A model generated the notes under the pieces. That model made no database searches, was not told the DNA's origin, and saw only the letters and a program-made list of their open reading frames with translations. From Hydrogenovibrio sp049975065 (GTDB taxonomy: Bacteria > Pseudomonadota > Gammaproteobacteria > Thiomicrospirales > Thiomicrospiraceae): 15,860 nucleotides of DNA. A program made the position numbers and the translations under genes. The stretch is from NCBI GenBank assembly GCA_049975065.1, contig JBNGDN010000042.1; one strand, given 5' to 3'. This document shows, piece by piece, positions 1 to 5,794 of this stretch. Position 1 is the first letter of the stretch. Every line of letters begins with the position of its first letter.

Positions 1-118
1 CCATCGGTGCCCAGTATTTACAGGACGGGTGTAGGTTACGCCTCAGTTCCCGGCTTAGGGTTGAAGCCGCTCGGATCAGCTTTTCAACAAGCTCAGTCCT
101 AAAAAAATTGCTTAAACT

Positions 119-143
119 ATCAAAAGAGTTTTGATCCTTTTTT
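119..143 (+). terminator. Hairpin with T-run, possible rho-independent terminator
   Basis: ATCAAAA (119-125) pairs perfectly with TTTTGAT (129-135) across a 3-nt loop, followed by CC and six T (138-143). The stem is AT-rich and so weak. It is well placed to end a transcript entering from the left edge, just past the TAA at 100-102. Confidence 0.45.
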
Positions 144-186
144 CAAGCTCAAGGCAAATGGAGAACAAAAATGGAATCCACTAATT

Positions 187-236
187 GAAGCCACTATCAA
201 ATCACTCAACCCAGATCACAAAACCACCAGGCCTGG
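187..236. repeat. ~50-bp direct repeat, left copy
   Basis: This stretch, including CAACCCAGATCACAAAA and ending in CCAGGCCTGG, recurs in the same orientation at 2718-2766. By eye it differs by one inserted base and two substitutions. The two copies sit just outside the block of three toxin-antitoxin modules. This could reflect insertion or duplication of the whole block, or a dispersed intergenic repeat. Confidence 0.8.
227..236. repeat. CCAGGCCTGG palindrome, copy 1
   Basis: Exact 10-bp palindrome, 12 bp when the flanking A and T are included. It lies upstream of the first toxin-antitoxin pair, at the end of the left ~50-bp direct repeat. Confidence 0.85.
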
Positions 237-272
237 TTGCGGTGAACTTGGAAAACGAAAATACTGGACAGG

Positions 273-301
273 TTGTTGTTTGCTAATCCATGTAATACAC
301 T
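273..301 (+). promoter_or_regulatory. Predicted sigma-70 promoter for the first TA pair
   Basis: TTGTTG (273-278) and TACACT (296-301) are separated by 17 bp and lie about 30 bp before the antitoxin ATG. The match to consensus is moderate. Antitoxins of this kind usually repress their own promoter, but I do not see a clear operator. Confidence 0.4.
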
Positions 302-332
302 ATTGTCATACAGATAAATAAGGAATAACAAC

Positions 333-587
333 ATGATCAGTTTGCGGCTACCTAATGACCTCGAACAACAACTAGTGCAATTTGCCAACCAAACCCACCG
401 AACCAAAACCGACGTGGTGAAGTTGGCGTTAGAGCGATTATTCGAATCGGAAACCCCACCCGCCACGACGGAAGGTGAACGTGCGTTACAGATTTTTGCG
501 CAAAATGGCTTGCTCAATGCCTTATCTGCCGAGGCCGACTTATCCGCCAACTACAAAGCGGAATTGGACTGGAGTGACAAGCTATGA
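333..587 (+). CDS. Ribbon-helix-helix antitoxin (CopG/Arc type)
   Basis: This 84-aa protein opens with MISLRLPNDLEQQL, the N-terminal beta strand and first helix of ribbon-helix-helix DNA-binding proteins. TKTDVVKLALERL follows as the second helix. The acidic C-terminal half would wrap the toxin. An AAGGAAT ribosome-binding site precedes the ATG at 333. Its TGA overlaps the ATG of the PIN-domain gene (ATGA, 584-587), the usual translational coupling of an antitoxin with its toxin. Its likely job is to neutralise that toxin and autorepress the pair. The fold is clear by motif; the exact family is not. Confidence 0.85.
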   Translation: MISLRLPNDLEQQLVQFANQTHRTKTDVVKLALERLFESETPPATTEGERALQIFAQNGLLNALSAEADLSANYKAELDWSDKL

Positions 588-1009
588 TTATCGCCGATAC
601 CGGGTTTTGGGTCGCCTTATTTAGCCCCAACGATCAGTATCACGCACAGGCGCAGCAAAAACTAAAACAACTTAACGAGCGACTAATCACCACCTACCCG
701 GTATTGACCGAAACCTGCCATCTTCTTTTAAAGCGTTCCGGGCAACAGACCGTTATTGGGTTTATGAACAGCTATGCCCAGGGCGCGTTTCAGCTTTATC
801 ATTTAGACCAAACTCACCACCCAAAACGCATTATTCAAGCGATGAAAAAATATGCCGACTTGCCGATGGACTTAGCCGATGCGTCGCTGGTCATGCTGGC
901 GGATCATTTAGGACACGGAAGAATTTTAACCACCGATGCGCGCGACTTTCACACCTATCGCTGGAAATCCCACCATCCGTTTGAAAACCTGATGAACCCA
1001 CTCGATTAA
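584..1009 (+). CDS. PIN-domain ribonuclease toxin (VapC-like)
   Basis: This 141-aa protein has the size and acidic pattern of a PIN-domain RNase: D5 in MIIADTGFW, E43 in LTETCHLL, D96/D99 in MDLADASLV and D118 in LTTDARDF. These residues would bind the metal ion used to cut RNA. VapC-family toxins cleave tRNA or rRNA, but the target here cannot be read from sequence. The LADASLVMLA arrangement is typical of the subgroup paired with RHH antitoxins. The gene overlaps its antitoxin by 4 bp and appears intact. A 143-bp repeat element begins 29 bp after its stop. Confidence 0.85.
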   Translation: MIIADTGFWVALFSPNDQYHAQAQQKLKQLNERLITTYPVLTETCHLLLKRSGQQTVIGFMNSYAQGAFQLYHLDQTHHPKRIIQAMKKYADLPMDLADASLVMLADHLGHGRILTTDARDFHTYRWKSHHPFENLMNPLD

Positions 1010-1038
1010 AAAACGGCTGACGCACTTAACCCGAAAAA

Positions 1039-1181
1039 TTCATAAATTAGGCACCATCTCGCTTGCCCCTTGATTCCACAAGCCATATTTTCTCAGTCGG
1101 TCGTAATCGTGGAGTCGACACTTCTTCGAAAATTTCCTTGTGAAAACAATTTCCTGCGCGATTTTGGCGCAAATTTATGAA
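1039..1181. mobile_element. 143-bp MITE-like element, copy 1
   Basis: The element is bounded by a perfect 10-bp terminal inverted repeat, TTCATAAATT (1039-1048) and AATTTATGAA (1172-1181). A second inverted pair, CACAAG (1077-1082) and CTTGTG (1137-1142), sits inside. A 143-bp copy at 8660-8802 has the same orientation and about 12 mismatches by eye, with an unbroken identical run of about 60 bp in the middle. It encodes no transposase. It could be a miniature inverted-repeat element or a structured-RNA repeat. No clear target-site duplication is visible. Confidence 0.75.
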
Positions 1182-1231
1182 TCGAAGAAACCGAAGGTAA
1201 ATTTTCGGGTAAAACGCTAACAAACAACAAT

Positions 1232-1247
1232 CCACCAGGCCTGGTGG
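1232..1247. repeat. 16-bp extended CCAGGCCTGG palindrome, copy 2
   Basis: CCACCAGGCCTGGTGG is perfectly symmetric over 16 bp. The identical 16-mer recurs at 1915-1930, and the two flank the RHH-ParE module. The core 10-mer is at 1235-1244. A partial match (AAGGCCTGG) follows near 1274. Confidence 0.85.
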
Positions 1248-1322
1248 CCGGCTAGAGAGTTTAGGGCGGGCATAAGGCCTGGTTTAGTGTTTGGCTAATT
1301 GGTCGCGGAACAACGACTTGAA

Positions 1323-1347
1323 CAATAGCTGGCTTTACCAGCTATTG
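1323..1347 (-). terminator. 10-bp perfect hairpin holding the ParE stop codon in its loop
   Basis: CAATAGCTGG (1323-1332) and CCAGCTATTG (1338-1347) are perfect inverted repeats around a 5-nt loop. On the minus strand the loop reads TAAAG, so the toxin stop codon lies in the loop and the last three codons lie in the stem. No T-run follows on the minus strand, so it is not a classic rho-independent terminator. It could protect the mRNA 3' end or assist termination. Confidence 0.45.
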
Positions 1348-1619
1348 ACAGGTTTACGAGAGGTATGAAAAACCCGAAGAATTTCAATGCGGTTTTGTTT
1401 TAATCGGTTAGGAATAACATAGCGGGTATTCGGCACGAGTAGCTCACGCGTTCCTGCAACGCGTCCCGGTTTGCCAAGTTGTGGCTGATGCGATAACAAA
1501 TCAACGGACTCCAAAATCCTGTTTGACACTAGCATCGCCGCTTGCGGATTTTCTTGAGCAATATAATCCAACTCAGCTTCAAGATTTTTTAGTGCGGTTT
1601 TCAGCCATAAAACTTGCAT
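1335..1619 (-). CDS. ParE/RelE-family toxin
   Basis: This 94-aa protein shows the ParE fold pattern. There is an N-terminal strand and long helix (LKTALKNLEAELDYIAQENP), a mid-region with QPQLGKPGRVAGTRELL, and a C-terminal strand with IEILRVFHTSRKP. ParE-like toxins poison DNA gyrase, while RelE-like ones cut mRNA at the ribosome. The GRVAGTREL and VFHTSRKP signatures favour the ParE side. I chose the ATG at 1619, which overlaps the antitoxin TAA by one base (TAATG). A GTG start at 1628 would add three residues. It is the distal gene of its module and its stop lies in a hairpin loop. Confidence 0.85.
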   Translation of the reverse strand: MQVLWLKTALKNLEAELDYIAQENPQAAMLVSNRILESVDLLSHQPQLGKPGRVAGTRELLVPNTRYVIPNRLKQNRIEILRVFHTSRKPVNSW

Positions 1620-1846
1620 TACGACCACTTGCTAAATACGGCTTTGACCTGATCGTCACTTGCGAAATCGTCCGCATCGGCTTGGATCAGCGCGGCTTCA
1701 ATTTCATTGATTTGCCATTCATTTAACTCAACAAACTGTTGAATTGCCTGCTGTGCTATATGCGCTGGACTATCGGCCAAACGCTCCGCTAACCGGTTTA
1801 ACCCTGTCACCAGGCCTGGTTCTAACTCAATGGTCATTGTTGACAT
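1619..1846 (-). CDS. Ribbon-helix-helix antitoxin of the ParE pair
   Basis: This 75-aa protein starts MSTMTIELEPGLVTGLNRLAE. The beta strand and helix arrangement, followed by SPAHIAQQAIQQFVE, matches CopG-type ribbon-helix-helix antitoxins. The tail (EAALIQADADDFASDDQVK, ending in FSKW) is typical of partners of ParE/RelE toxins. I chose the ATG at 1846 because GAGG lies 8 bp upstream; an in-frame ATG at 1864 would add six residues but lacks such a site. The gene carries one CCAGGCCTGG copy (1810-1819), read as Pro-Gly-Leu. It probably autoregulates the module. Confidence 0.8.
   Translation of the reverse strand: MSTMTIELEPGLVTGLNRLAERLADSPAHIAQQAIQQFVELNEWQINEIEAALIQADADDFASDDQVKAVFSKWS
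1810..1819. repeat. CCAGGCCTGG palindrome, copy 3 (inside antitoxin gene)
   Basis: Exact copy with symmetry over 12 bp. It lies in the coding sequence of the RHH antitoxin, where it reads as Pro-Gly-Leu on the minus strand. Confidence 0.85.
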
Positions 1847-1868
1847 TGCCGTTACCTCATCCATTTAC

Positions 1869-1896
1869 AATATATTTCTGAGTTTACACTTTTTAA
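1869..1896 (-). promoter_or_regulatory. Predicted promoter of the RHH-ParE module
   Basis: On the minus strand TTAAAA (1896-1891) and TATATT (1874-1869) are separated by 16 bp, upstream of the antitoxin start at 1846. The spacing is acceptable and the match to consensus is partial. Confidence 0.35.
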
Positions 1897-1914
1897 CCAG
1901 GCTTTAGAAGTAGT

Positions 1915-1930
1915 CCACCAGGCCTGGTGG
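1915..1930. repeat. 16-bp extended CCAGGCCTGG palindrome, copy 4
   Basis: CCACCAGGCCTGGTGG, identical to the copy at 1232-1247. It lies between the RHH-ParE and FitAB-like modules, so each of these modules has a palindrome on both sides. The core is at 1918-1927. Confidence 0.85.
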
Positions 1931-1952
1931 TGGGCACATGGGTATCATTCGT

Positions 1953-1971
1953 AGCTGATCGGCGATCAGCT
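1953..1971 (-). other. Hairpin overlapping the FitB-like stop codon
   Basis: AGCTGATC (1953-1960) and GATCAGCT (1964-1971) form a perfect 8-bp stem with a 3-nt loop. The toxin TGA (1968-1966) lies in the stem. No T-run follows on the minus strand. Its position mirrors the hairpin at the ParE stop. Confidence 0.5.
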
Positions 1972-2379
1972 CCAAGGATTGATTAAACGCAAACCAGCGG
2001 CCTCAAAGGCCGAACTGTCGCGCGTGGCGACTTTAAATCCGCGCGAATCAGCCGTGGCCGCAATCATGCCATCTGCCAGCGGAAAACCTTTGCCGGCACG
2101 CTTGGCATGTGCCGCTAAAACCCCATAGCTTGCCGCCGCGGCTTCGTCGAAAGTCAGGATACGTCCGGCGAAAAGCTTTTTTACATCCGCCAGCCATTGC
2201 GTGAGCGCTTGTTTGCGGCGTCCTTGTGGCAAAACCTCAATGCCAAAACTCAGTTCAGCGAGCGTTATGCTGGTGATAAACAAAGCCCCTGTAGGTTGGC
2301 TATTTAGCCAATTCATTACGTTTGCGTCAGGTTCTGGCCGCATGGTTTCAGAAATAACATTGGTATCCAGCACAATCAT
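1966..2379 (-). CDS. PIN-domain toxin, FitB-like
   Basis: This 137-aa protein begins MIVLDTNVISETMRPEP, a hallmark of the FitB branch of PIN-domain ribonucleases. The expected acidic residues are present: D5, E42 in ITLAELSFG, D103 in PLADGMIAA and D121 in VATRDSSAF. It is full length for the family and intact. It overlaps the upstream antitoxin by 4 bp (ATGA, 2376-2379). It probably acts as an RNase held inactive by that antitoxin. In Neisseria FitAB influences intracellular replication, but that role need not carry over here. Confidence 0.88.
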   Translation of the reverse strand: MIVLDTNVISETMRPEPDANVMNWLNSQPTGALFITSITLAELSFGIEVLPQGRRKQALTQWLADVKKLFAGRILTFDEAAAASYGVLAAHAKRAGKGFPLADGMIAATADSRGFKVATRDSSAFEAAGLRLINPWS

Positions 2380-2630
2380 GACAGATCCAATGGCTCAGCG
2401 GGCGTCTTGTCATGCGAAGCAAGGATCGCATCGACTTCACTATCGCTGATGGCATAAGTTTGCGCCAGCTCTTGCAGCGCAACGCCCAAACCAACTTGCT
2501 CGGAAGGCATCACCGCTTCACGCAAAATTTCCCGCACCTCCGCCTCCGTGCTGCGTCCATGCGCTTTAGCACGCGCCTTGAGCGCGAAGACCACCTCATC
2601 CGCCAAACTTCTCACTGTTAAAACCGCCAT
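2376..2630 (-). CDS. FitA-like ribbon-helix-helix antitoxin
   Basis: This 84-aa protein opens MAVLTVRSLADEVVFALKARAKAHGRSTEAEVREILREAV by pattern: an RHH strand, a helix rich in Arg/Lys/Ala, and the HGRSTEAEVREIL signature of FitA/VapB-type antitoxins. The C-terminal tail would embrace the toxin. GAGG lies about 8 bp before the ATG, and a well-formed promoter is found at 2661-2689. It is translationally coupled to the FitB-like toxin and likely represses its own transcription together with it. Confidence 0.88.
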   Translation of the reverse strand: MAVLTVRSLADEVVFALKARAKAHGRSTEAEVREILREAVMPSEQVGLGVALQELAQTYAISDSEVDAILASHDKTPAEPLDLS

Positions 2631-2660
2631 TTTTTTATCCTCGCCAGTAAAACTGCTTTC

Positions 2661-2689
2661 ATTTTATGCCTTTGACAGCATGTGTGCAA
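2661..2689 (-). promoter_or_regulatory. Predicted sigma-70 promoter of the FitAB-like module
   Basis: On the minus strand TTGCAC (2689-2684) and TAAAAT (2666-2661) are separated by exactly 17 bp and lie about 30 bp upstream of the antitoxin ATG at 2630. This is one of the best consensus matches in the window. Confidence 0.6.
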
Positions 2690-2717
2690 TGAAAATCAGG
2701 ATCGTTGAACAAACACT

Positions 2718-2766
2718 GAAGCAACTATCAATCACTCAACCCAGATCACAAAAGCACCAGGCCTGG
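2718..2766. repeat. ~50-bp direct repeat, right copy
   Basis: Near-identical to 187-236 and in the same orientation; it also ends in CCAGGCCTGG (2757-2766, symmetric over 14 bp). Together the two copies bracket all three toxin-antitoxin modules. Confidence 0.8.
2757..2766. repeat. CCAGGCCTGG palindrome, copy 5
   Basis: Exact copy, symmetric over 14 bp (CACCAGGCCTGGTG). It marks the right end of the toxin-antitoxin block. Confidence 0.85.
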
Positions 2767-2784
2767 TGAGGTAGCAAGTGCTGG

Positions 2785-2820
2785 GCGCATAAAAATGCTA
2801 TTTTCGACATTTTTATGCGC
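2785..2820. repeat. 13-bp perfect inverted repeat
   Basis: GCGCATAAAAATG (2785-2797) and CATTTTTATGCGC (2808-2820) pair perfectly around a 10-nt loop. The next bases (2822-2835) hold a second small palindrome, AAAAAATGTTTTTT. It lies downstream of the transglycosylase gene (minus) and upstream of the FitAB-like promoter. It could stop or stabilise the operon transcript, but no T-run follows on the minus strand. Confidence 0.55.
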
Positions 2821-2878
2821 GAAAAAATGTTTTTTAAACGTTTTGCCCCTTCTCTTCAGGCATTTCGCTTTGTTTTAC

Positions 2879-4012
2879 TCAAACGTAACCACGTTTTTTC
2901 TGGGTGACTTTGTAGAGGTAGTTGCGGGCTTCTTCGTATTTTAGGTGCTGGCGCAGGTAGCCGTAGACGGCGTTGGCGCTCATGGCGTTGATTTTGGTAA
3001 AGGCACGGCTGCGGTTGGTGTCGAAGGCTTTGAGTACATTGCCGCTGCCGGTGTTGTAGGCGGCGATGCAGCAGTATTCGCGTGCTTTGGGGTTTTTGAC
3101 GTCTTTGAGGTAGCGAGTGAACAAAATGTGCAGGTAGACGGTGCCCATTTCGATGTTTTTGTCGGCTTGAAACAGGTAATCTTTGCTGGGGGTGCCGTCC
3201 TTTTTGTAGAGAAAACGGTAGGCATCGCGCCCGGCGGATTGCGGCACGATTTGCATTAAGCCGTAGGCGGGAATGTGGCTCATGGCGTAGGGGTTGAAGG
3301 AACTTTCGGTTTCGATAATGGCGTAAATGAGGGCCGACTCGATGCCAAAACGTTTGCTTTGCCGATTAACGTAACTGGCGTAGTGTTTCTGCTGGGCCTG
3401 GTTGTGGTCTTTGACCATCTCGAAGGTGACGTAGCGGCGTTTTTTGCCGTTGTAGGTATCTACTGTGTAGGCGTGTTTCATCAGGTAGTCGGCGTAGCGG
3501 TTGGCGCGCCATTGGGTGCCGACGGGCTTTTTGTCCTGATCGACCACCAGATCGTACAGAAACGGGGTTTGCCCGGTTTGAATGGCTTTGTCGGAGAGTA
3601 AATCGACTTTGGACGGGTTTTCCGGTGTCAGCAGCGTGCTGATAATGGCGGCTTTGAGCGCCTTGTCCGGTTGCTTGGGGTCTACGGTTTCCACGCGGAT
3701 GCGGCCGGTGTCGAAGTTGACGATGGCGCGGCTGAGGTATTGGTCGGTGTATTTAACGTATTCTTTCGGGGTGGCGATTTTTTCGTCGCCCCAGTTTTTG
3801 GCGAGCTCTTTGACCAGATTTTTCAGTTGGTCGCGCACCAGTTGATCCAGCGGGGCAAGGCCGGTGGAGGGAATGTGTGCGCTGATGGCGCTGGGGACAT
3901 CGCCTTTTGAAAGTTGTTGTGCCGAATTGAGGCCGCGGCGGATTTCATGGCTGGTGCAGCCGGGCAGAAGACCGGTGGCGGCGAGCAGGGTGAGAAATTG
4001 GCGGCGTTTCAT
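2879..4012 (-). CDS. MltC-like membrane-bound lytic transglycosylase (lipoprotein)
   Basis: This 377-aa protein likely cleaves peptidoglycan glycan strands, leaving 1,6-anhydromuramic acid ends. The signal peptide MKRRQFLTLLAATGLLPGC ends in a lipobox with C19 as the lipidated residue; its RRQFL start resembles a Tat signal. Residues ~40-200 resemble the MltC N-terminal domain. From ~215 the SLT domain shows ETESSFNP with the probable catalytic E236, GLMQIVP (251-257) and AAYNTGSGNV (317-326). I chose the ATG at 4012 because AGGAG sits 5 bp upstream and the signal peptide follows directly; an in-frame ATG upstream would add ten residues. It is the last gene of the cmoM-nuclease operon, 55 bp after the nuclease. 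Confidence 0.88.
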   Translation of the reverse strand: MKRRQFLTLLAATGLLPGCTSHEIRRGLNSAQQLSKGDVPSAISAHIPSTGLAPLDQLVRDQLKNLVKELAKNWGDEKIATPKEYVKYTDQYLSRAIVNFDTGRIRVETVDPKQPDKALKAAIISTLLTPENPSKVDLLSDKAIQTGQTPFLYDLVVDQDKKPVGTQWRANRYADYLMKHAYTVDTYNGKKRRYVTFEMVKDHNQAQQKHYASYVNRQSKRFGIESALIYAIIETESSFNPYAMSHIPAYGLMQIVPQSAGRDAYRFLYKKDGTPSKDYLFQADKNIEMGTVYLHILFTRYLKDVKNPKAREYCCIAAYNTGSGNVLKAFDTNRSRAFTKINAMSANAVYGYLRQHLKYEEARNYLYKVTQKKRGYV

Positions 4013-4067
4013 GGCGTCTCCTGTTGGGTTTGGTCGGCTCAAAAGGTTTAAAAAGGCTCAATAATAT

Positions 4068-4979
4068 TCAATAGCGGCTGGGTAAATTGGCCACTTGCGA
4101 TAATGACCAGGCCTGGGGGTTTTCGCTGGATTCGATTTGGTTTTCAATCGTATCGTCCAGTTGCCAGAAAAAATCAATGCCGGTTTGCGCTTCCACCGCG
4201 TCGATGGTGGTGACGTATTTTAGTAGGCTGTCTTTTGGTTTGGCGGTTTGCGGCAGGATAAACGCCAGCGCCACTGGTGGTTGGCCGTCACTCGACGGGC
4301 GGATGAAAATTTTGTAAAAGGCTTTGGGAATGGCGACCGGGGCGTTTTTGAGGCGCTTGGGGTCGGCATCGAAAATCGGCCCGGTCACCACCCAGAAATC
4401 GCCGAACTGTTTGGAAAAGAAATCGGCGCTGACTTCTTCCAACCGTTGCCAGATCTTTTGGTTGAATTTGGGTTTTTGCGGGGTGATATTGGTCATCAGA
4501 AAGGTGTCTTTTTGCGCCTGATAGCCGTAACGGCTGGCGATGACGTAATTCGGCGCCATGTGCCCGCGGTCGTAACCGCTGCCGGTGTAGTCTTCGTGGC
4601 GGATGTGCGCCAGCGAACGCCAGTCGGCTTCGAAGCGTGGGCGCTTGCCGTAGGGCACGGTGTTGGGGCTGACTTTGTAGGTGACCCAAACCGGGTTGGC
4701 GAGGGTTTCGGAATAGGCCAGCATAAAACCGTCGTTGCGCAGCACATGGGTGAGGGTTTGCCAGTTGTTGTCGGTTTTCGGTACGCCCATATAGGCCATT
4801 TGCGGGCGGGCTATTTCGACTTCGTAGAGGTATTTTAAGCCGCCAATCAGCAAGACAGCGCCGAAGACAACGGGAATCCAGAAAAAACTCAGTTGCAGCA
4901 GCTTGGGCTGTTTGGACAGTGCGGAAAACAGGGTTTTGACCAGGCGTGCCTGTGAGCGACGGGAATGCAGTGGGTTCAT
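4068..4979 (-). CDS. Membrane-anchored DNA/RNA non-specific endonuclease (NUC1/DRGH family)
   Basis: This 303-aa protein has one hydrophobic segment (~31-48) and then a nuclease domain (~70-300). DRGHMAPN (137-144) is the signature of the beta-beta-alpha-metal Serratia/NUC1 nucleases, with H140 as probable general base. MTNITPQ (162-168) and N173 in KFNQKIW supply the metal-ligand region. The basic N-terminus before the membrane segment suggests the nuclease faces the periplasm, where it could degrade nucleic acids. I chose the ATG at 4979 because it overlaps the cmoM stop (ATGA); longer in-frame starts lie within cmoM. One CCAGGCCTGG copy (4107-4116) lies near the 3' end, read as Gln-Ala-Trp. 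No adjacent inhibitor gene is seen. Confidence 0.88.
   Translation of the reverse strand: MNPLHSRRSQARLVKTLFSALSKQPKLLQLSFFWIPVVFGAVLLIGGLKYLYEVEIARPQMAYMGVPKTDNNWQTLTHVLRNDGFMLAYSETLANPVWVTYKVSPNTVPYGKRPRFEADWRSLAHIRHEDYTGSGYDRGHMAPNYVIASRYGYQAQKDTFLMTNITPQKPKFNQKIWQRLEEVSADFFSKQFGDFWVVTGPIFDADPKRLKNAPVAIPKAFYKIFIRPSSDGQPPVALAFILPQTAKPKDSLLKYVTTIDAVEAQTGIDFFWQLDDTIENQIESSENPQAWSLSQVANLPSRY
4107..4116. repeat. CCAGGCCTGG palindrome, copy 6 (inside nuclease gene)
   Basis: Exact 10-bp copy within the coding sequence, read as Gln-Ala-Trp on the minus strand. Confidence 0.85.
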
Positions 4980-5794
4980 TGTGTGGTGTCCGGTTTGTAA
5001 GCTAAGAAGTGAATATATCGCCCCATGTGGCGGTAAGTGGGTTGACGGCAATAACGGTACTCCAACGCGAGCAGTTCGTCCAGATCGCTGTCGGCCAGCA
5101 CCTCCGGCGTGAGGTAGTCGTGAAACACGCGAATGCCGGTTTGCTGGCGAATTTCAAAGCCGAGTGTTTCGAGTTGTTCAATCAGGTCTTCCGGGTATTG
5201 CGGATTGGGTGGGGTGAGTTTTTTGCCTTGGCCGATGTAGGCATCGGACAAAATATGTTCCCAGCGCCAGCGCCCTTTAAGCACATTATTGTAAACGAAG
5301 GCATTGCGGTTGTAGAACAGCAAGGATAAATATCCGCCAGGCCTGACTTTGTCGGCCACGGTTTGTAAGCCCGCCGCTGGGTCGGCGAGCCATTCAATGA
5401 CAGCGTGAAACAGCACCAGATCGAAATTCGGCAGTTGTGGCGCAAGGCTTTGTGCCGAGCCGTGCAGGAAGGTGGCTTGCCGTTGCTGGTCGGCGAAGTT
5501 TTGCTGGGCGCGTGCCAGCATTTTCTGCGACAGGTCGCACAGCGTCAAGTTATGCCCGGCTTCGGCGAACCATAGTCCCATTTGCGCGAAACCACACCCG
5601 GCATCCCAGATGGATAAAGGCGCGGCGTCGCGCAGAAAGGCCAAGTCTTCTTTCAGCAGTTTTAAGCGCCATTCGCCTTTAACGGTGTCGTAAACCCGTT
5701 TTTCGAATTTGTCGATGAGCGTGTCGAAATTGCGGTCTTTGGAAGCGGTTGCATCGGTCAATATGGGTGCCTTCGCTGAGAGAGTTGGATTCAT
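4976..5794 (-). CDS. cmoM: tRNA 5-carboxymethoxyuridine methyltransferase CmoM
   Basis: This 272-aa SAM-dependent methyltransferase should methylate cmo5U34 to mcmo5U in certain tRNAs. CmoM was formerly called SmtA. The family landmarks are in order: DRNFDTLIDKFEKRVYDT near the N-terminus, the SAM loop IWDAGCGFAQMG, LCDLSQKMLARA, LILFHAVIEW-like LVLFHAVIEWLADP, RPGGYLSLLFYN, then RVFHDYL and LEYRYCRQPTYRHMGRYIH. Length is normal. A TATAAT at 5807-5802 ends only 7 bp before the ATG at 5794, and an alternative ATG at 5803 lies inside that -10. Neither start has a ribosome-binding site, so a leaderless mRNA starting near 5794 is possible. It is the first gene of an operon with the nuclease (4-bp overlap) and the transglycosylase. 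Confidence 0.9.
   Translation of the reverse strand: MNPTLSAKAPILTDATASKDRNFDTLIDKFEKRVYDTVKGEWRLKLLKEDLAFLRDAAPLSIWDAGCGFAQMGLWFAEAGHNLTLCDLSQKMLARAQQNFADQQRQATFLHGSAQSLAPQLPNFDLVLFHAVIEWLADPAAGLQTVADKVRPGGYLSLLFYNRNAFVYNNVLKGRWRWEHILSDAYIGQGKKLTPPNPQYPEDLIEQLETLGFEIRQQTGIRVFHDYLTPEVLADSDLDELLALEYRYCRQPTYRHMGRYIHFLAYKPDTTQ

Larger units (their letters stand above)
1..332. other. Window edge and intergenic stretch, no confident gene
   Basis: Frame 1 is open from the window edge to a TAA at 100-102, and frame 3 is open to a TGA at 133-135. Either could be the tail of a gene starting outside the window, but neither short peptide is recognisable. A hairpin with a T-run at 119-143 would fit a gene ending at 102. 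Further on there is one copy of a ~50-bp repeat (187-236) containing a CCAGGCCTGG palindrome, then the promoter region of the first toxin-antitoxin pair. I see no RNA gene here. Confidence 0.4.

Noticed and set aside
1..102. Partial tRNA or other structured RNA at the left edge
   Set aside because: I could not fold a cloverleaf or recognise any conserved RNA; only a small AGCTT/AAGCT hairpin is present.
1481..1726. Plus-strand open frame across the ParE-like module
   Set aside because: It is antisense to two well-supported genes and shows no recognisable domain or ribosome-binding site.
187..2766. Integron cassette array with attC sites
   Set aside because: The modules differ in orientation, contain their own promoters, and I found no paired GTTRRRY/RYYYAAC ends and no integrase. 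CCAGGCCTGG also occurs inside ordinary genes.
2785..2820. dif-like XerCD site, suggested by GCGCATAA arms
   Set aside because: A dif site is about 28 bp with a 6-bp centre and two different arms. Here the arms are identical inverted 13-mers with a 10-nt loop, so it does not fit.
2945..3910. Several plus-strand open frames opposite the transglycosylase gene
   Set aside because: They are antisense shadows; the minus-strand gene has lipobox, catalytic motif and ribosome-binding site.
4248..4838. Long plus-strand open frame of about 196 codons opposite the nuclease gene
   Set aside because: It is the mirror of the DRGH nuclease coding sequence, with Gly/Val/Phe-rich low-complexity composition and no start signal.
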